Assembly (NCBI GenBank): GCA_033675265.1 | Contig: JAUJYZ010001432.1 | Coordinates: 186,001 to 250,000, forward strand | Length of the DNA stretch: 64,000 bases | Source of the DNA: Actinostola sp. cb2023 | Lineage: Eukaryota; Cnidaria; Anthozoa; Actiniaria; Actinostolidae | Direction: 5' to 3' | Shown here: positions 56,901-62,028 of the stretch, piece after piece | Layout of the letters: each line of letters opens with the position of its first letter | How positions within the stretch are numbered: position 1 is the first letter of the stretch | Notes under the pieces: model-generated | Seen by the model: the letters and a program-made list of their open reading frames with translations, nothing else | The model's database searches: none | What the model was told of the DNA's origin: nothing | Program-made: the position numbers and the translations under genes

Positions 56901-58580
56901 TTACGTTAGTAATGTAATATTCACGTAGTTAGACGTACAGTAACGTATTTACGTTAGTAATATATTATTTACGTAGTTGTCGCATTTGCTACTTGATTTT
57001 CTTTGTAGCGCGTTTTTCTCTGGCGTTTCCATATCACCAATGTTTTCAAATCAGCGCTAGTTTAGCTCTGCGTTATTTTGAGTTCATGAGAGAATCGTCA
57101 CATCAATTGAGACTGAAAATGTTTGAACATTTGAACATTTTAATGAATTATTGTTTGAATTTTTTTACAAGATTTGGACTGACCCGCGGATAGCAAGCTA
57201 AGCGAGGAGGGTCAGTCAATGTGCGTACAAATTGTAACGGAATCCCTGGTGTAAAAGGACCTTCAGAATATCGTAACATTGTCGGCTACAATTCGGGAAA
57301 AAAGTACATAAGGATACTTTAAAAGGGGCGATCGTGCTGTAAATTGCTTGCCCTTTAGGGAATGATCTTAAACAATTATTGCTTTCGTCATCATCATCTC
57401 CATCATCACGACGATGATGATGATGATGATGAAGACCACCATGATGATGATGATGATGATGATGATGATCGTCTTTTCATCACGATCATCACGACGTTCA
57501 TCATCATCATACTTATCATCATTATCATATCTAACACAATCGTAATATTAATATTAATCATCATCATCATCATGACCATCATCATCATCATCATCATCAT
57601 ACTTATCATCATTATCAGGGATCATATTTACATTAATTAAAATAATAATAATAACCATCATTATCACCATCATCATGACCATCATCATCATCATACTTAT
57701 CATCCTTGTTATCATATTTAACATAATCATCATATTACCCAAACTAACCAATTAATGGCGTTAATCTCGGCATTGTTTTAAGTTAACTTTACCGTGAACT
57801 CAACACCTCACTGCCCGCCTGGCATGTATCGCTGTAAGAGCAACCGTTGTATTCCCATGAAGTGGAAGTGTGATGGCGAAAATGACTGCTCAGATAATTC
57901 AGACGAGGACATCAGTGCGAACTGCTGTAAGTACATGTAACATTTGAAGAGGCAGGGATACAGTCACGTGGTTAGGACGTCATAGGACGAAATAACATTG
58001 TTTTTGGTGGAAATGTTATCGGATAAATGTGTTTAAAACAGCGTTTTTTTAGTTTGTTTGTGTCCCAGTAGAGCCCATGAGATCTTCGGCTAAGTTCAAT
58101 CATTATCCAAGATTGTATCAACACATGGCTCAGTGTGAACTTATAAAGGGCTCTTGATCACGCTTGATGAAGTATTGCTTATATTGTCCTGCTTTCCCCC
58201 TTCCTTCTTGTCTCTTTCCTTTCCTCTTTTCTCCTATCTTTCCACCTACTGCCTCCCCCTCTACTCTCTTCCCTTCCCCTGCTCCCCCTAGTATTGATCC
58301 CCACTCTAATTAATCCTATTGATCACTCTAGCTATCGTTCCCTCATGCAAAGCCGGTCAATTCCAGTGCCGTTTGAATAAGAAGTGCATAGCTTTACAAT
58401 TGAGATGTGATGGGAATTATGACTGTGTACGGCCTGACATATCAGATGAGATGAATTGTCTCTCACGAACCAACTGCACCGATGATCAGTTTAAATGCGA
58501 TGATGGACAGTGTCAACCTAGAAGTTGGTTGTGTGATGGAGTGGATGACTGTTTGGATGGGTCAGACGAGAAAGCATGTG
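35235..58580 (+). CDS. LRP2: LRP2/megalin-like endocytic receptor, 5' part (17 exons seen)
   Basis: A giant LDL-receptor family protein, N-terminal portion of about 1,159 codons, continuing beyond the window. Exons: 35235-35409, 36234-36341, 43239-43355, 46299-46418, 46710-46835, 47427-47543, 48096-48215, 48539-48661, 48830-48946, 49575-49697, 50505-50716, 51055-51248, 51957-52871, 55238-55629, 55838-55963, 57783-57926, 58332-58580. All have AG/GT borders and phases that join without a break. Order: signal peptide, LA1-7, EGF, calcium-type EGF, YWTD propeller, EGF, YWTD propeller, EGF, LA8-10. Seven LA modules before the first EGF pair, and LA modules resuming after propeller 2, match LRP2. 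LRP1 has two LA modules first and LRP4 has none after its propellers. The family binds ligands at the cell surface for endocytosis. The transmembrane and cytoplasmic parts lie outside the window. Confidence 0.88.
36234..36341 (+). CDS. LRP2: LRP2-like exon 2: LA1
   Basis: One LA module, [20 protein letters not shown] then [16 protein letters not shown]. Six cysteines and the calcium-binding D-x-SDE cage are intact. Acceptor TTTTTAG, donor GTAAGG, phase 1-1. Confidence 0.92.
36342..37037. other. Start of intron 2, no exon seen
   Basis: AT-rich intronic sequence with no LA-type Cys pattern on the plus strand. Confidence 0.6.
37038..37425. mobile_element. Foldback MITE, copy 1
   Basis: Two arms of about 170-190 bp in inverted orientation share TTTCAAAACTCATA, AGCTGGAAAGAGCT, GAAGTTTGGAAAAGATCGCT and GAAAACCTTTG. 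Termini are AATGAAGGTTTATCA and TGATAAACCCTCATT. A second copy is at 54499-54871. Confidence 0.88.
37430..38085 (+). repeat. Satellite, unit about 75-80 bp, 8-9 copies
   Basis: Units run TTTCTAGTTCGAGATAGCGG, GAGTTTGAGATAACAGAGTA, AATATTACAGGGAAATAGAA, TGAGAGGATATATATTG. A related fragment (TTTGAGATAGGAGATAGTGG) precedes the MITE at 37017, so the MITE probably landed at the array edge. Confidence 0.92.
38086..39288. other. Intronic, no exon seen
   Basis: AT-rich and rich in ACATGTA palindromes. No coding module recognised. Confidence 0.5.
39293..40620. mobile_element. TTAA-flanked element with short TIRs
   Basis: Termini CCCATTGACTCCTA (39293, then interrupted by a MITE) and the inverse of CAGGAGCGAATGGG (to 40620), flanked by TTAA at 39289-39292 and 40621-40624. 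A TTAA duplication suits piggyBac or Kolobok. A 159-codon minus-strand ORF (39770-40249) has no motif I recognise. Confidence 0.6.
39301..39588. mobile_element. Poly-G-tipped MITE, 8-bp TSD CCCATTGA
   Basis: TIR CCCAGGGGGGGTACTCAGGG against CCCTGAGTACCCCCCCTGGG. TSD CCCATTGA at 39293-39300 and 39589-39596, an 8-bp duplication as in hAT elements. The interior repeats ACCCAAAAAAAGTCC. The duplicated target is itself the end of the TTAA element. Confidence 0.88.
40625..41075. other. Intronic, no exon seen
   Basis: AT-rich with an ATGTATGTA/ATT-rich stretch. Nothing else supported. Confidence 0.5.
41076..42710 (-). mobile_element. Helitron2-like element E3
   Basis: In minus orientation the 5' end is TTACTCGGGC with a palindrome closing in GCCCGAGTTATAAAATGGGC. 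The 3' end is ATGCCCGAGTGT, then the hairpin ACGCTC-ATT-GAGCGT and CTTGTT. The part at 41560-42050 is homologous to 17860-18660 (E4) but lacks the MITE found there. No helicase encoded. Confidence 0.6.
42713..42902. mobile_element. Hairpin MITE, GGGACTGATCAGAA family
   Basis: The two halves are inverted: GCAGATTTATAGCA, GGGACTGATCAGAA and GAGAAGTGTT face their complements across a short loop. Half of another copy is at 12541-12625. It abuts the end of E3. Confidence 0.8.
43239..43355 (+). CDS. LRP2: LRP2-like exon 3: LA2
   Basis: LA module, [15 protein letters not shown] then [13 protein letters not shown] and [11 protein letters not shown]. All six Cys are present. One extra residue precedes the acidic cluster, and the usual Ser of SDE is Phe, so this is the least typical module. 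Phase 1-1, donor GTAAGC. Confidence 0.9.
43815..46112. mobile_element. 2.3-kb foldback element in intron 3
   Basis: The ends are inverted copies: GTGGGGCAATATGG at 43816 and CCATATTGCCCCAC to 46110, with TTAAAAGCACCAAACTTGG and TCAGCTATGGACCCACCCGG mirrored. The left end repeats its ~140-bp subterminal block three times (43858-44300); the right end has it once. A second inverted pair (44615-44935, 45440-45770) is nested inside, so the intron transcript could form a long hairpin. Confidence 0.75.
44615..45770. repeat. Inner long inverted repeat, arms of about 320 bp
   Basis: Arms 44615-44935 and 45440-45770 share, inverted, CTTTATCTGGTCTACATCCG, AGTGTTGTCCATACCGGTAG, CACTGACCCCAGCAATGTGC and ACTCTCTTCACATGCTGAAG. 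The ~500-bp loop holds a 112-codon ORF without recognisable motifs. ORFs in the arms may be remnants of a coding sequence; I do not recognise it. Confidence 0.8.
46299..46418 (+). CDS. LRP2: LRP2-like exon 4: LA3
   Basis: LA module, [19 protein letters not shown] then [20 protein letters not shown]. Six Cys and a full acidic cage. Phase 1-1, donor GTAAGT. Confidence 0.93.
46710..46835 (+). CDS. LRP2: LRP2-like exon 5: LA4
   Basis: LA module, [17 protein letters not shown] then [20 protein letters not shown] and DCNS. Typical six-Cys pattern, phase 1-1. The donor could be GTAAGT at 46836 (used here) or GTAGTA three bases earlier. Confidence 0.92.
47035..47185. repeat. Degraded copies of the 57-bp minisatellite family
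   Basis: About three units with CTGTGAAAACG, CGGGCCTGACGCAAGCATAA and ACGCAAGTACCAGAGGC, similar to the array at 26104-26990. Lies in the intron between LA4 and LA5. Confidence 0.7.
47427..47543 (+). CDS. LRP2: LRP2-like exon 6: LA5
   Basis: LA module, [15 protein letters not shown] then [20 protein letters not shown] and ANC. Thr replaces Ser in the SDE motif. Acceptor TTTTCAATTCAAG, donor GTAAGT, phase 1-1. Confidence 0.9.
47878..47960. repeat. (ATC)n(ATT)n microsatellite
   Basis: A trinucleotide run in the intron between LA5 and LA6. Confidence 0.95.
48096..48215 (+). CDS. LRP2: LRP2-like exon 7: LA6
   Basis: LA module, [17 protein letters not shown] then [20 protein letters not shown] and GCG. 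Complete. Acceptor TTTTTGTCCTCAG, donor GTAGGT, phase 1-1. Confidence 0.93.
48265..48496 (+). repeat. (TTCC)n microsatellite
   Basis: About 230 bp of pure CCTT tetranucleotide in a 323-bp intron, ending 42 bp before the next exon. The near-perfect purity suggests recent growth. Poly-(LPSF) and (KEGR) frames are artefacts. Confidence 0.97.
48539..48661 (+). CDS. LRP2: LRP2-like exon 8: LA7
   Basis: LA module, [17 protein letters not shown] then [20 protein letters not shown] and PHC. Last module of the first cluster. Phase 1-1, donor GTAAGT. Confidence 0.92.
48830..48946 (+). CDS. LRP2: LRP2-like exon 9: EGF-like module 1
   Basis: EGF module, [19 protein letters not shown] then [19 protein letters not shown]. 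Six Cys in the order usual after the LA cluster. Phase 1-1. Confidence 0.92.
49083..49203. mobile_element. Short hairpin MITE
   Basis: CATGTGTCATTCCCCTGAGT and ACTCAGGGCAATGACACGTG are inverted, with flanking ATTTCAG/CTGAAAT and AACGTTTTCC/GGAAAACAT also paired. Lies in the intron between the two EGF exons. Confidence 0.75.
49575..49697 (+). CDS. LRP2: LRP2-like exon 10: calcium-binding EGF module
   Basis: [20 protein letters not shown] then [24 protein letters not shown] at the start and the N-x4-Y/F pattern are those of calcium-binding EGF. Phase 1-1, donor GTGAGA. Confidence 0.93.
49740..50400 (+). repeat. Minisatellite, 143-bp higher-order period
   Basis: ATGGATGG/GGGAATA-type short units organised into a 143-bp repeat present three times (TAAGATGGTTGGATGG at 49961, 50104 and 50247). 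Confidence 0.92.
50505..50716 (+). CDS. LRP2: LRP2-like exon 11: propeller 1, start
   Basis: First blades of a YWTD propeller: [19 protein letters not shown] and [18 protein letters not shown]. Phase 1 in, phase 0 out; donor GTACGT. Confidence 0.92.
50780..50970 (+). repeat. Poly-G run and 14-nt motif array, copy 3
   Basis: A poly-G run lies at about 50795-50814. At 50880-50969 come GCGTCTTTCCATGGGCTTCC, TTGGGCTCCCTGTG (50922-50935) and TTGGGCTACCTGTG (50956-50969), in the order found at 1672-1766. Intronic. Confidence 0.65.
51055..51248 (+). CDS. LRP2: LRP2-like exon 12: propeller 1, middle
   Basis: [20 protein letters not shown] and [16 protein letters not shown] stands in place of YWTD in this blade. 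Phase 0 in, phase 2 out; donor GTGAGT. Confidence 0.92.
51286..51575 (+). repeat. Minisatellite, 20-bp unit, about 14 copies
   Basis: Unit GTTCCGAAGTTTGTTTGGAA, in the intron between propeller exons. Long open frames on both strands are artefacts of the repeat. Confidence 0.95.
51957..52871 (+). CDS. LRP2: LRP2-like exon 13: end of propeller 1, EGF, start of propeller 2
   Basis: A large 915-bp exon. [30 protein letters not shown] and [16 protein letters not shown] complete propeller 1. The [17 protein letters not shown] then [16 protein letters not shown] follows. Propeller 2 begins with [15 protein letters not shown] and [18 protein letters not shown]. Phase 2 in and out; acceptor TTCGCAG, donor GTAAGT. 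Confidence 0.95.
52949..54126 (-). mobile_element. 5'-truncated Penelope-like element with inverted pLTRs and 13-bp TSD
   Basis: Long inverted arms 52984-53252 and 53860-54127 (about 268 bp, nearly identical) enclose a GIY-YIG endonuclease ORF. CATTGCTATTATT flanks the unit at 52936-52948 and 54127-54139, a target-site duplication. Penelope-like elements are known for pLTRs in tandem or inverted order, 5' truncation and variable TSDs. Both arms carry CTGAAGA, a 4-bp stem and GAAA (54053-54077 plus; 53035-53059 minus), the core layout of a hammerhead ribozyme. It sits in the LRP2 intron between exons 13 and 14. Confidence 0.85.
53206..53874 (-). CDS. Penelope-like GIY-YIG endonuclease region (truncated polyprotein)
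   Basis: 222 open residues. About 65-115 have the linker seen between reverse transcriptase and endonuclease in Penelope-like elements ([36 protein letters not shown]). From 115 comes the endonuclease: [20 protein letters not shown], then [11 protein letters not shown] and [12 protein letters not shown]. The GIY-type and YIG motifs, catalytic Arg and the EHA region are present. The reverse transcriptase is missing, and the apparent start codon lies in the inverted arm. The first residues are thus not original, and the element cannot move by itself. Confidence 0.88.
   Translation of the reverse strand: MAKFCVRTLVHRTNNLLSKDCHKDKERTHIGRALAANGYPWQFIHKFSQDRKIAEKKSDTEERKGFALLPYVQGTTERIKRVLESHRIEVCVKPLTTLRHILSKPKDPLPKEKKTGVIYSIPCGECATFYIGETGRSLATRQKEHQSYVRLNKTDKSALAEHAHNTGHSISWNNTKILEVETRWHQRKWSEACHIAKSTDAISNRDTGRILPQNYTALFKKF
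54128..54498. other. Intronic, no exon seen
   Basis: Unremarkable AT-rich intron sequence between the Penelope-like and MITE insertions. Confidence 0.5.
54499..54871. mobile_element. Foldback MITE, copy 2
   Basis: Same family as 37038-37425, with termini AATGAAAGTTTATCA and TGATAAACTCTCATT. Inverted arms share AGCTGGAAAGAGCTCGTTGA and GGAAAAGATCGCTTCACAAA. The loop differs from copy 1. Confidence 0.88.
54950..55075 (+). repeat. (TTG/TCG)n-rich low-complexity tract
   Basis: GTTGTTGTCGTCGTCG-type trinucleotide DNA in the intron. Frames reading poly-Leu, Cys/Arg or Asn/Asp are artefacts. Confidence 0.9.
55238..55629 (+). CDS. LRP2: LRP2-like exon 14: propeller 2, end
   Basis: [40 protein letters not shown] and [18 protein letters not shown] complete propeller 2. 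Phase 2 in, phase 1 out; donor GTGAGT. Confidence 0.95.
55645..55815 (+). repeat. Imperfect CATCATCAC minisatellite
   Basis: Repeated CACATCATCGTTGTGATTC and CACCATTGTCATCG blocks (two copies about 70 bp apart) in a short intron. Confidence 0.8.
55838..55963 (+). CDS. LRP2: LRP2-like exon 15: EGF module after propeller 2
   Basis: [20 protein letters not shown] then [20 protein letters not shown] and CL. Six Cys. Phase 1-1, donor GTAAGA. Confidence 0.93.
55990..56985 (+). repeat. Satellite, 47-52-bp unit, about 20 copies
   Basis: Units contain GTAATGTAATATTTACGTAG, TTAGACGTACA, then GTAATGTATTTACGTTA or AGTATTTGTATTTGCGTTA. The two unit types (about 47 and 50-52 bp) are interspersed. TACGTA palindromes recur each unit. 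Intronic. Confidence 0.95.
57390..57735 (+). repeat. (ATC/ATG)n-rich tract
   Basis: Imperfect CATCATCAT and GATGATGAT runs immediately upstream of LA8. Frames such as poly-Asp or poly-Ile are artefacts. Confidence 0.95.
57783..57926 (+). CDS. LRP2: LRP2-like exon 16: LA8
   Basis: [47 protein letters not shown]. First module of the second LA cluster. Phase 1-1, acceptor TTGTTTTAAG, donor GTAAGT. The acceptor is pyrimidine-poor, so its exact position is less certain. Confidence 0.88.
58332..58580 (+). CDS. LRP2: LRP2-like exon 17: LA9 and LA10
   Basis: Two modules in one exon: [39 protein letters not shown], then [20 protein letters not shown] and [17 protein letters not shown]. An intron seems to have been lost between them, since all other LA exons here hold one. 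Phase 1-1, donor GTAAGA. No further exon is recognisable before 64000. Confidence 0.93.
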
Positions 58581-59864
58581 GTAAGATATAGTTATCAACA
58601 ACCGTTATAAATACACTTATCATATAGACATTAGTGTTTTACTGGGAAATACGCCACTCGTAATTTTTCATATTTTCCGTACGAAAATATCGTGATGTCA
58701 TTCCGTTTTCCCGCTCACTTTTTGTGACATATTTTCCATATCCTCACAAAAAGAAAATTACATGGCGATAGAGTGATCACCTGTTCCGATATTAGCCATG
58801 TAGATATTTTAGACCGCTCACTTTCCATTGCGTTTTGATTTGCACTAACTATTAGTTTTTGTTTGTGGATGTGGCTATAATAATAAAAAGAAAATTCGAA
58901 ACACGTTTTTTTGAAGTATACACCTTTGTGATGGCACTTAAACTTAACCTGCCTGGTGATTTTAGCCATGTATTTTTTTTTCTCGGACCAGTAAGGAAAA
59001 ATGAAAAGGGTGGACACTCCACTTCGATTATCGATTCGAAATGCCCAAACAGCTCGGGGAAATACGATTTTTTTTTCTATTTGTTTTGCAAACTTGACTA
59101 TAATAGATACCTCATTCTTCTAACCCATTATTAGCGAATTTTTGTTTAAATGGGAAACTATTTTCAAAACTAAGCACAGGGAGCCGTTGGCCAAGCAATA
59201 AAAGAACGGGGAGGACGAGCAGTGAAAATAATAAAATTCGAAATAATGTTCTATAATGTAATACTCAAAATTTTTTTCCTTGCCTTTTTATACACCTTTG
59301 TTGTCTCGTCCTCTCCGTAGCGTCTTTTAACTTTCCACCTGCCTGGTGATTCGCCTCGGTTTTTTTCAAAGTAGTTTCGAATTTTTTTTTTTCTCGGACC
59401 AGTAGAAAAAAAAATCACCAGGCAGCCGGTTAATTTTAGCAAAAAACAGTACAACTGTTAAAGTGGGTGTATTTTTCCTTAGCGAAAAAAAAAAAAAATA
59501 CTTTATTTCGAAAGGTTTTTATTTTTTCGACTTTTATTTTTTTACTGAATTTATGCTTGGGCTCCCTGTGGGTTAAGTACCATCACTCTATGCAGTTTAT
59601 CTTCACGCCACCGTGTAATATCCTCTATATCTAAGCGACCTGTTTATTAAATTCTCTTTTTCCTTAATTTCTTACGTTGTCGCCGTTGCTGTTTTTGTTG
59701 TCGTTGTTGTTGTCGCTATTGATGTTGTTTTTGATATTGCTGTAGATGATGGTGACTTAGTAGTTGTTGCTGTTGCTGTCACCATTAATGTTGTTTTTGA
59801 TATTGCTGTAGATGATGGTGACTTAGTAGTTGTTGCTGTTGCTGTTGTAGTAGTAGACGGTAGT
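58581..59864. other. Intron 17 start; hairpin elements and a 66-bp tandem duplication
   Basis: CCTGCCTGGTGATT with TTTTCTCGGACCAGTA occurs at 58949-58992 and 59338-59404. Its inverse AATCACCAGGCAG follows at about 59414, making a small hairpin element. A copy of the 14-nt motif is at 59557-59570. A 66-bp tandem duplication (GTTTTTGATATTGCTGTAGA blocks) is at 59722-59850. No exon seen. Confidence 0.55.
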
Positions 59865-60033
59865 TGTTCCGTTTACAAGAAGCAAGATAGGGTTCTTTGT
59901 AGGATAGACCAGCAGAAGTTCACTTTTAATACGTTCACTGTTTAGACTACTATAACAACAACGTCCGTAACACAACGCACCGACGCTAAACTATCCGATT
60001 ACAAATGGTCACGAGTTGACCTTGTCCTACACA
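59865..60033 (-). repeat. Tentative 3' LTR of the gypsy element
   Basis: On the minus strand a polypurine tract (TTTGGGGGGAAG, 60034-60045) is followed by TGTGTAGGACAAGG. A TG...CA unit could end with GTAAACGGAACA at about 59865, giving about 169 bp. The outer edge is uncertain because the 5' LTR lies beyond the window. Confidence 0.4.
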
Positions 60034-60123
60034 CTTCCCCCCAAAGGAGAAACTTCTTCCCGAAGGTAAAAACATATATATGATTAAACAAAATAGATTT
60101 GTTCTAACAGTGTCTGTTAAGTA

Positions 60124-62028
60124 CTATGGCCATATCTGTGTTCTTCTTCTGTTGATCACCCTTTTGACACGTGAACTTGATTTGAAATACAATTTGGATA
60201 ACGTCCACAATGGAGACAGTAGTGCTTGGGATCTATGTGTGATGGTTGGTAGGTAACCAAGTCGTATTGGTGGATTGGACATTCTGCCCGAGCGAGTCCT
60301 CAGAGCCGGTTCTGAGTCCGCGTCGAGCTCTGACTGCTCGTCGCTTGGCCGCTCGTCGCTTGGCCGCTCGTCGCTTGGCCGCTCGTCGCTTGGCCGCTCG
60401 TCGCTTGGCCGCTCGTCGCTTGGCCGCTCGTCGCTTGGCCGCTCGTCGCTTGGCCGCTCGTCGCTTGGCGCGCTCGTCGCTTGGCCGCTCGTCGCTTGGC
60501 CGCTCGTCGTCGCTTGGCCGCTCGTCGCTTGGCCGCTCGTCGCTTGGCCGCTCGTCGCCGCTTGGCCGCTCGTCGTCGCTTGGCCGCTCGTCGCTTGGCC
60601 GCTCGTCGCCGCTTGGCCGCTCGTCGCCGCTTGGCCGCTCGTCGCTTGGCCGCTCGTCGCCGCTTGGCCGCTCGTCGCCGCTTGGCCGCTCGTCGCCGCT
60701 TGGCCGCTCGTCGTCGCTTGGCCGCTCGTCGCCGCTTGGCCGCTCGTCGCCGCTTGGCCGCTCGTCGCCGCTTGGCCGCTCGTCGCCGCTTGGCCGCTCG
60801 TCGCCGCTTCGTCGCCGCTTGGCCGCTCGTCGCCGCTTGGCCGCTCGTCGCCGCTTGGCCGCTCGTCGTCGCTTGGCCGCTCGTCGTCGCTTGGCCGCTC
60901 GTCGTCGCTTGGCCGCTCGTCGTCGCTTGGCCGCTCGTCGCCGCTTGGCCGCTCGTCGCCGCTTGGCCGCTCGTCGCCGCTTGGCCGCTCGTCGCCGCTT
61001 GGCCGCTCGTCGCCGCTTGGCCGCTCGTCGTCGCTTGGCCGCTCGTCGTCGCTTGGCTGCTCGTCGTCGCTTGGCCGCTCGTCGCCGCTTGGCCGCTCGT
61101 CGCCGCTTGGCCGCTCGTCGCCGCTTGGCTGCTCGTCGCCGCTTGGCCGCTCGTCGTCGCTTGGCCGCTCGTCGTCGCTTGGCCGCTCGTCGTCGCTTGG
61201 CCGCTCGTCGTCGCTTGGCTGCTCGTCGTCGCTTGGCTGCTCGTCGTCGCTTGGCTGCTCATCTCTCTCGGGCGCAACGTCGTCTTCAGACCCTTCGGTT
61301 TCAGATTCGTCGTCTTCAGATTCGTCGTCTTCAGATTCGTCGTCTTCAGATTCGTCGTCTTCAGATTCGTCGTCTTCAGATTCGTCGTCTTCAGACTCGG
61401 TTTGGGATGCCGAGTGCTGCTCGTCGTCGGTGACACTTGCGTCAACGTCGATTGACTCAAATGCTTTGACTAACATCAAGTCTTGATCTTGTAGAGGTGA
61501 TGAGTTGCTATGTTCAGTATTTGTGGAAAGGTTTGCTGCGCCTCGTTGAGTACTATGTTCAGTGTTACAGGACTGTCTCTGTTCCTGTGGTCGTGGAGCT
61601 CCAGGTTGGTTTGGGAGGACCCTGTAAGGTAAAAGCAGGTTACGGTGCAGCACCCTGTTTTTACCTCCATCGACTCGTCTCACTATGTAGACAGGTAGAT
61701 CACCCGATTTTCGGATGACAGTGTAGTGGGTGTCCTCCCAACGGTCTTGCAGCTTGTTCTTTCCTCTAATGCTGAGATTCTTCACTGGTACGTAATCTCC
61801 GGGTTGTAAAGAGGACTCCACCGTCTTAGCATCATACCTTCCTTTGTTATACTCCGCTCTTTTCTCCGCTTCTCTTTTTGCGACGTCATACGCATGCGAC
61901 AGGCGGGCCTTGAGATTGTCGGCGTATACAGCGTAAGGTCGGGCAGGTTGCTGTTCCTTGTGTATCCCGAGTGCGATGTCAACTGGTAATTTTTGGTTGA
62001 CGTCCATACATTAAGAAGTAGGGAGAAT
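60124..62028 (-). CDS. Ty3/gypsy pol C-terminal part with expanded repeat tail
   Basis: Continuation of the integrase after a frameshift, about 627 residues. It starts near KLPVDIALGIH, which normally follows the GRQP motif of the integrase. It continues through a positively charged region to a GPY/F-like module (LQPGDYVPVKNLSIRGKNKL, RWEDTHYTVIRK, HRNLLLPYRVLP). An acidic tract (ESEDD)n comes next, then a long minisatellite tail reading SDDERP/SGDERP, ATSGQ and PSDER in turn. The end, LRTRSGRMSNPPIRLGY, is a common gypsy pol terminus, so the tail remains in the original frame overall. The Met at 62007 lies in the frame but is probably not a true start. Confidence 0.8.
60335..61262 (-). repeat. 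GC-rich 15/18-bp minisatellite inside gypsy pol
   Basis: Units on the plus strand are CGTCGCTTGGCCGCT (15 bp, mainly 60335-60480) and CGTCG(C/T)CGCTTGGCCGCT (18 bp, most of the rest), about 55 copies in all. It has no stop codons in most frames of either strand, giving several overlapping 320-400-codon frames, all secondary to the pol frame. GC content contrasts sharply with the AT-rich surroundings. Confidence 0.97.
61301..61398 (-). repeat. 15-bp minisatellite coding (ESEDD)n
   Basis: Six to seven near-perfect units of GTCGTCTTCAGATTC on the plus strand, reading as an acidic repeat in the pol frame. A second expansion, separate from the GC-rich one. Confidence 0.95.

Noticed and set aside
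60246..61486. Four long overlapping frames (324-403 codons) on both strands
   Set aside because: Shadows of the GC-rich minisatellite; only the minus frame joined to the gypsy pol ends makes sense.
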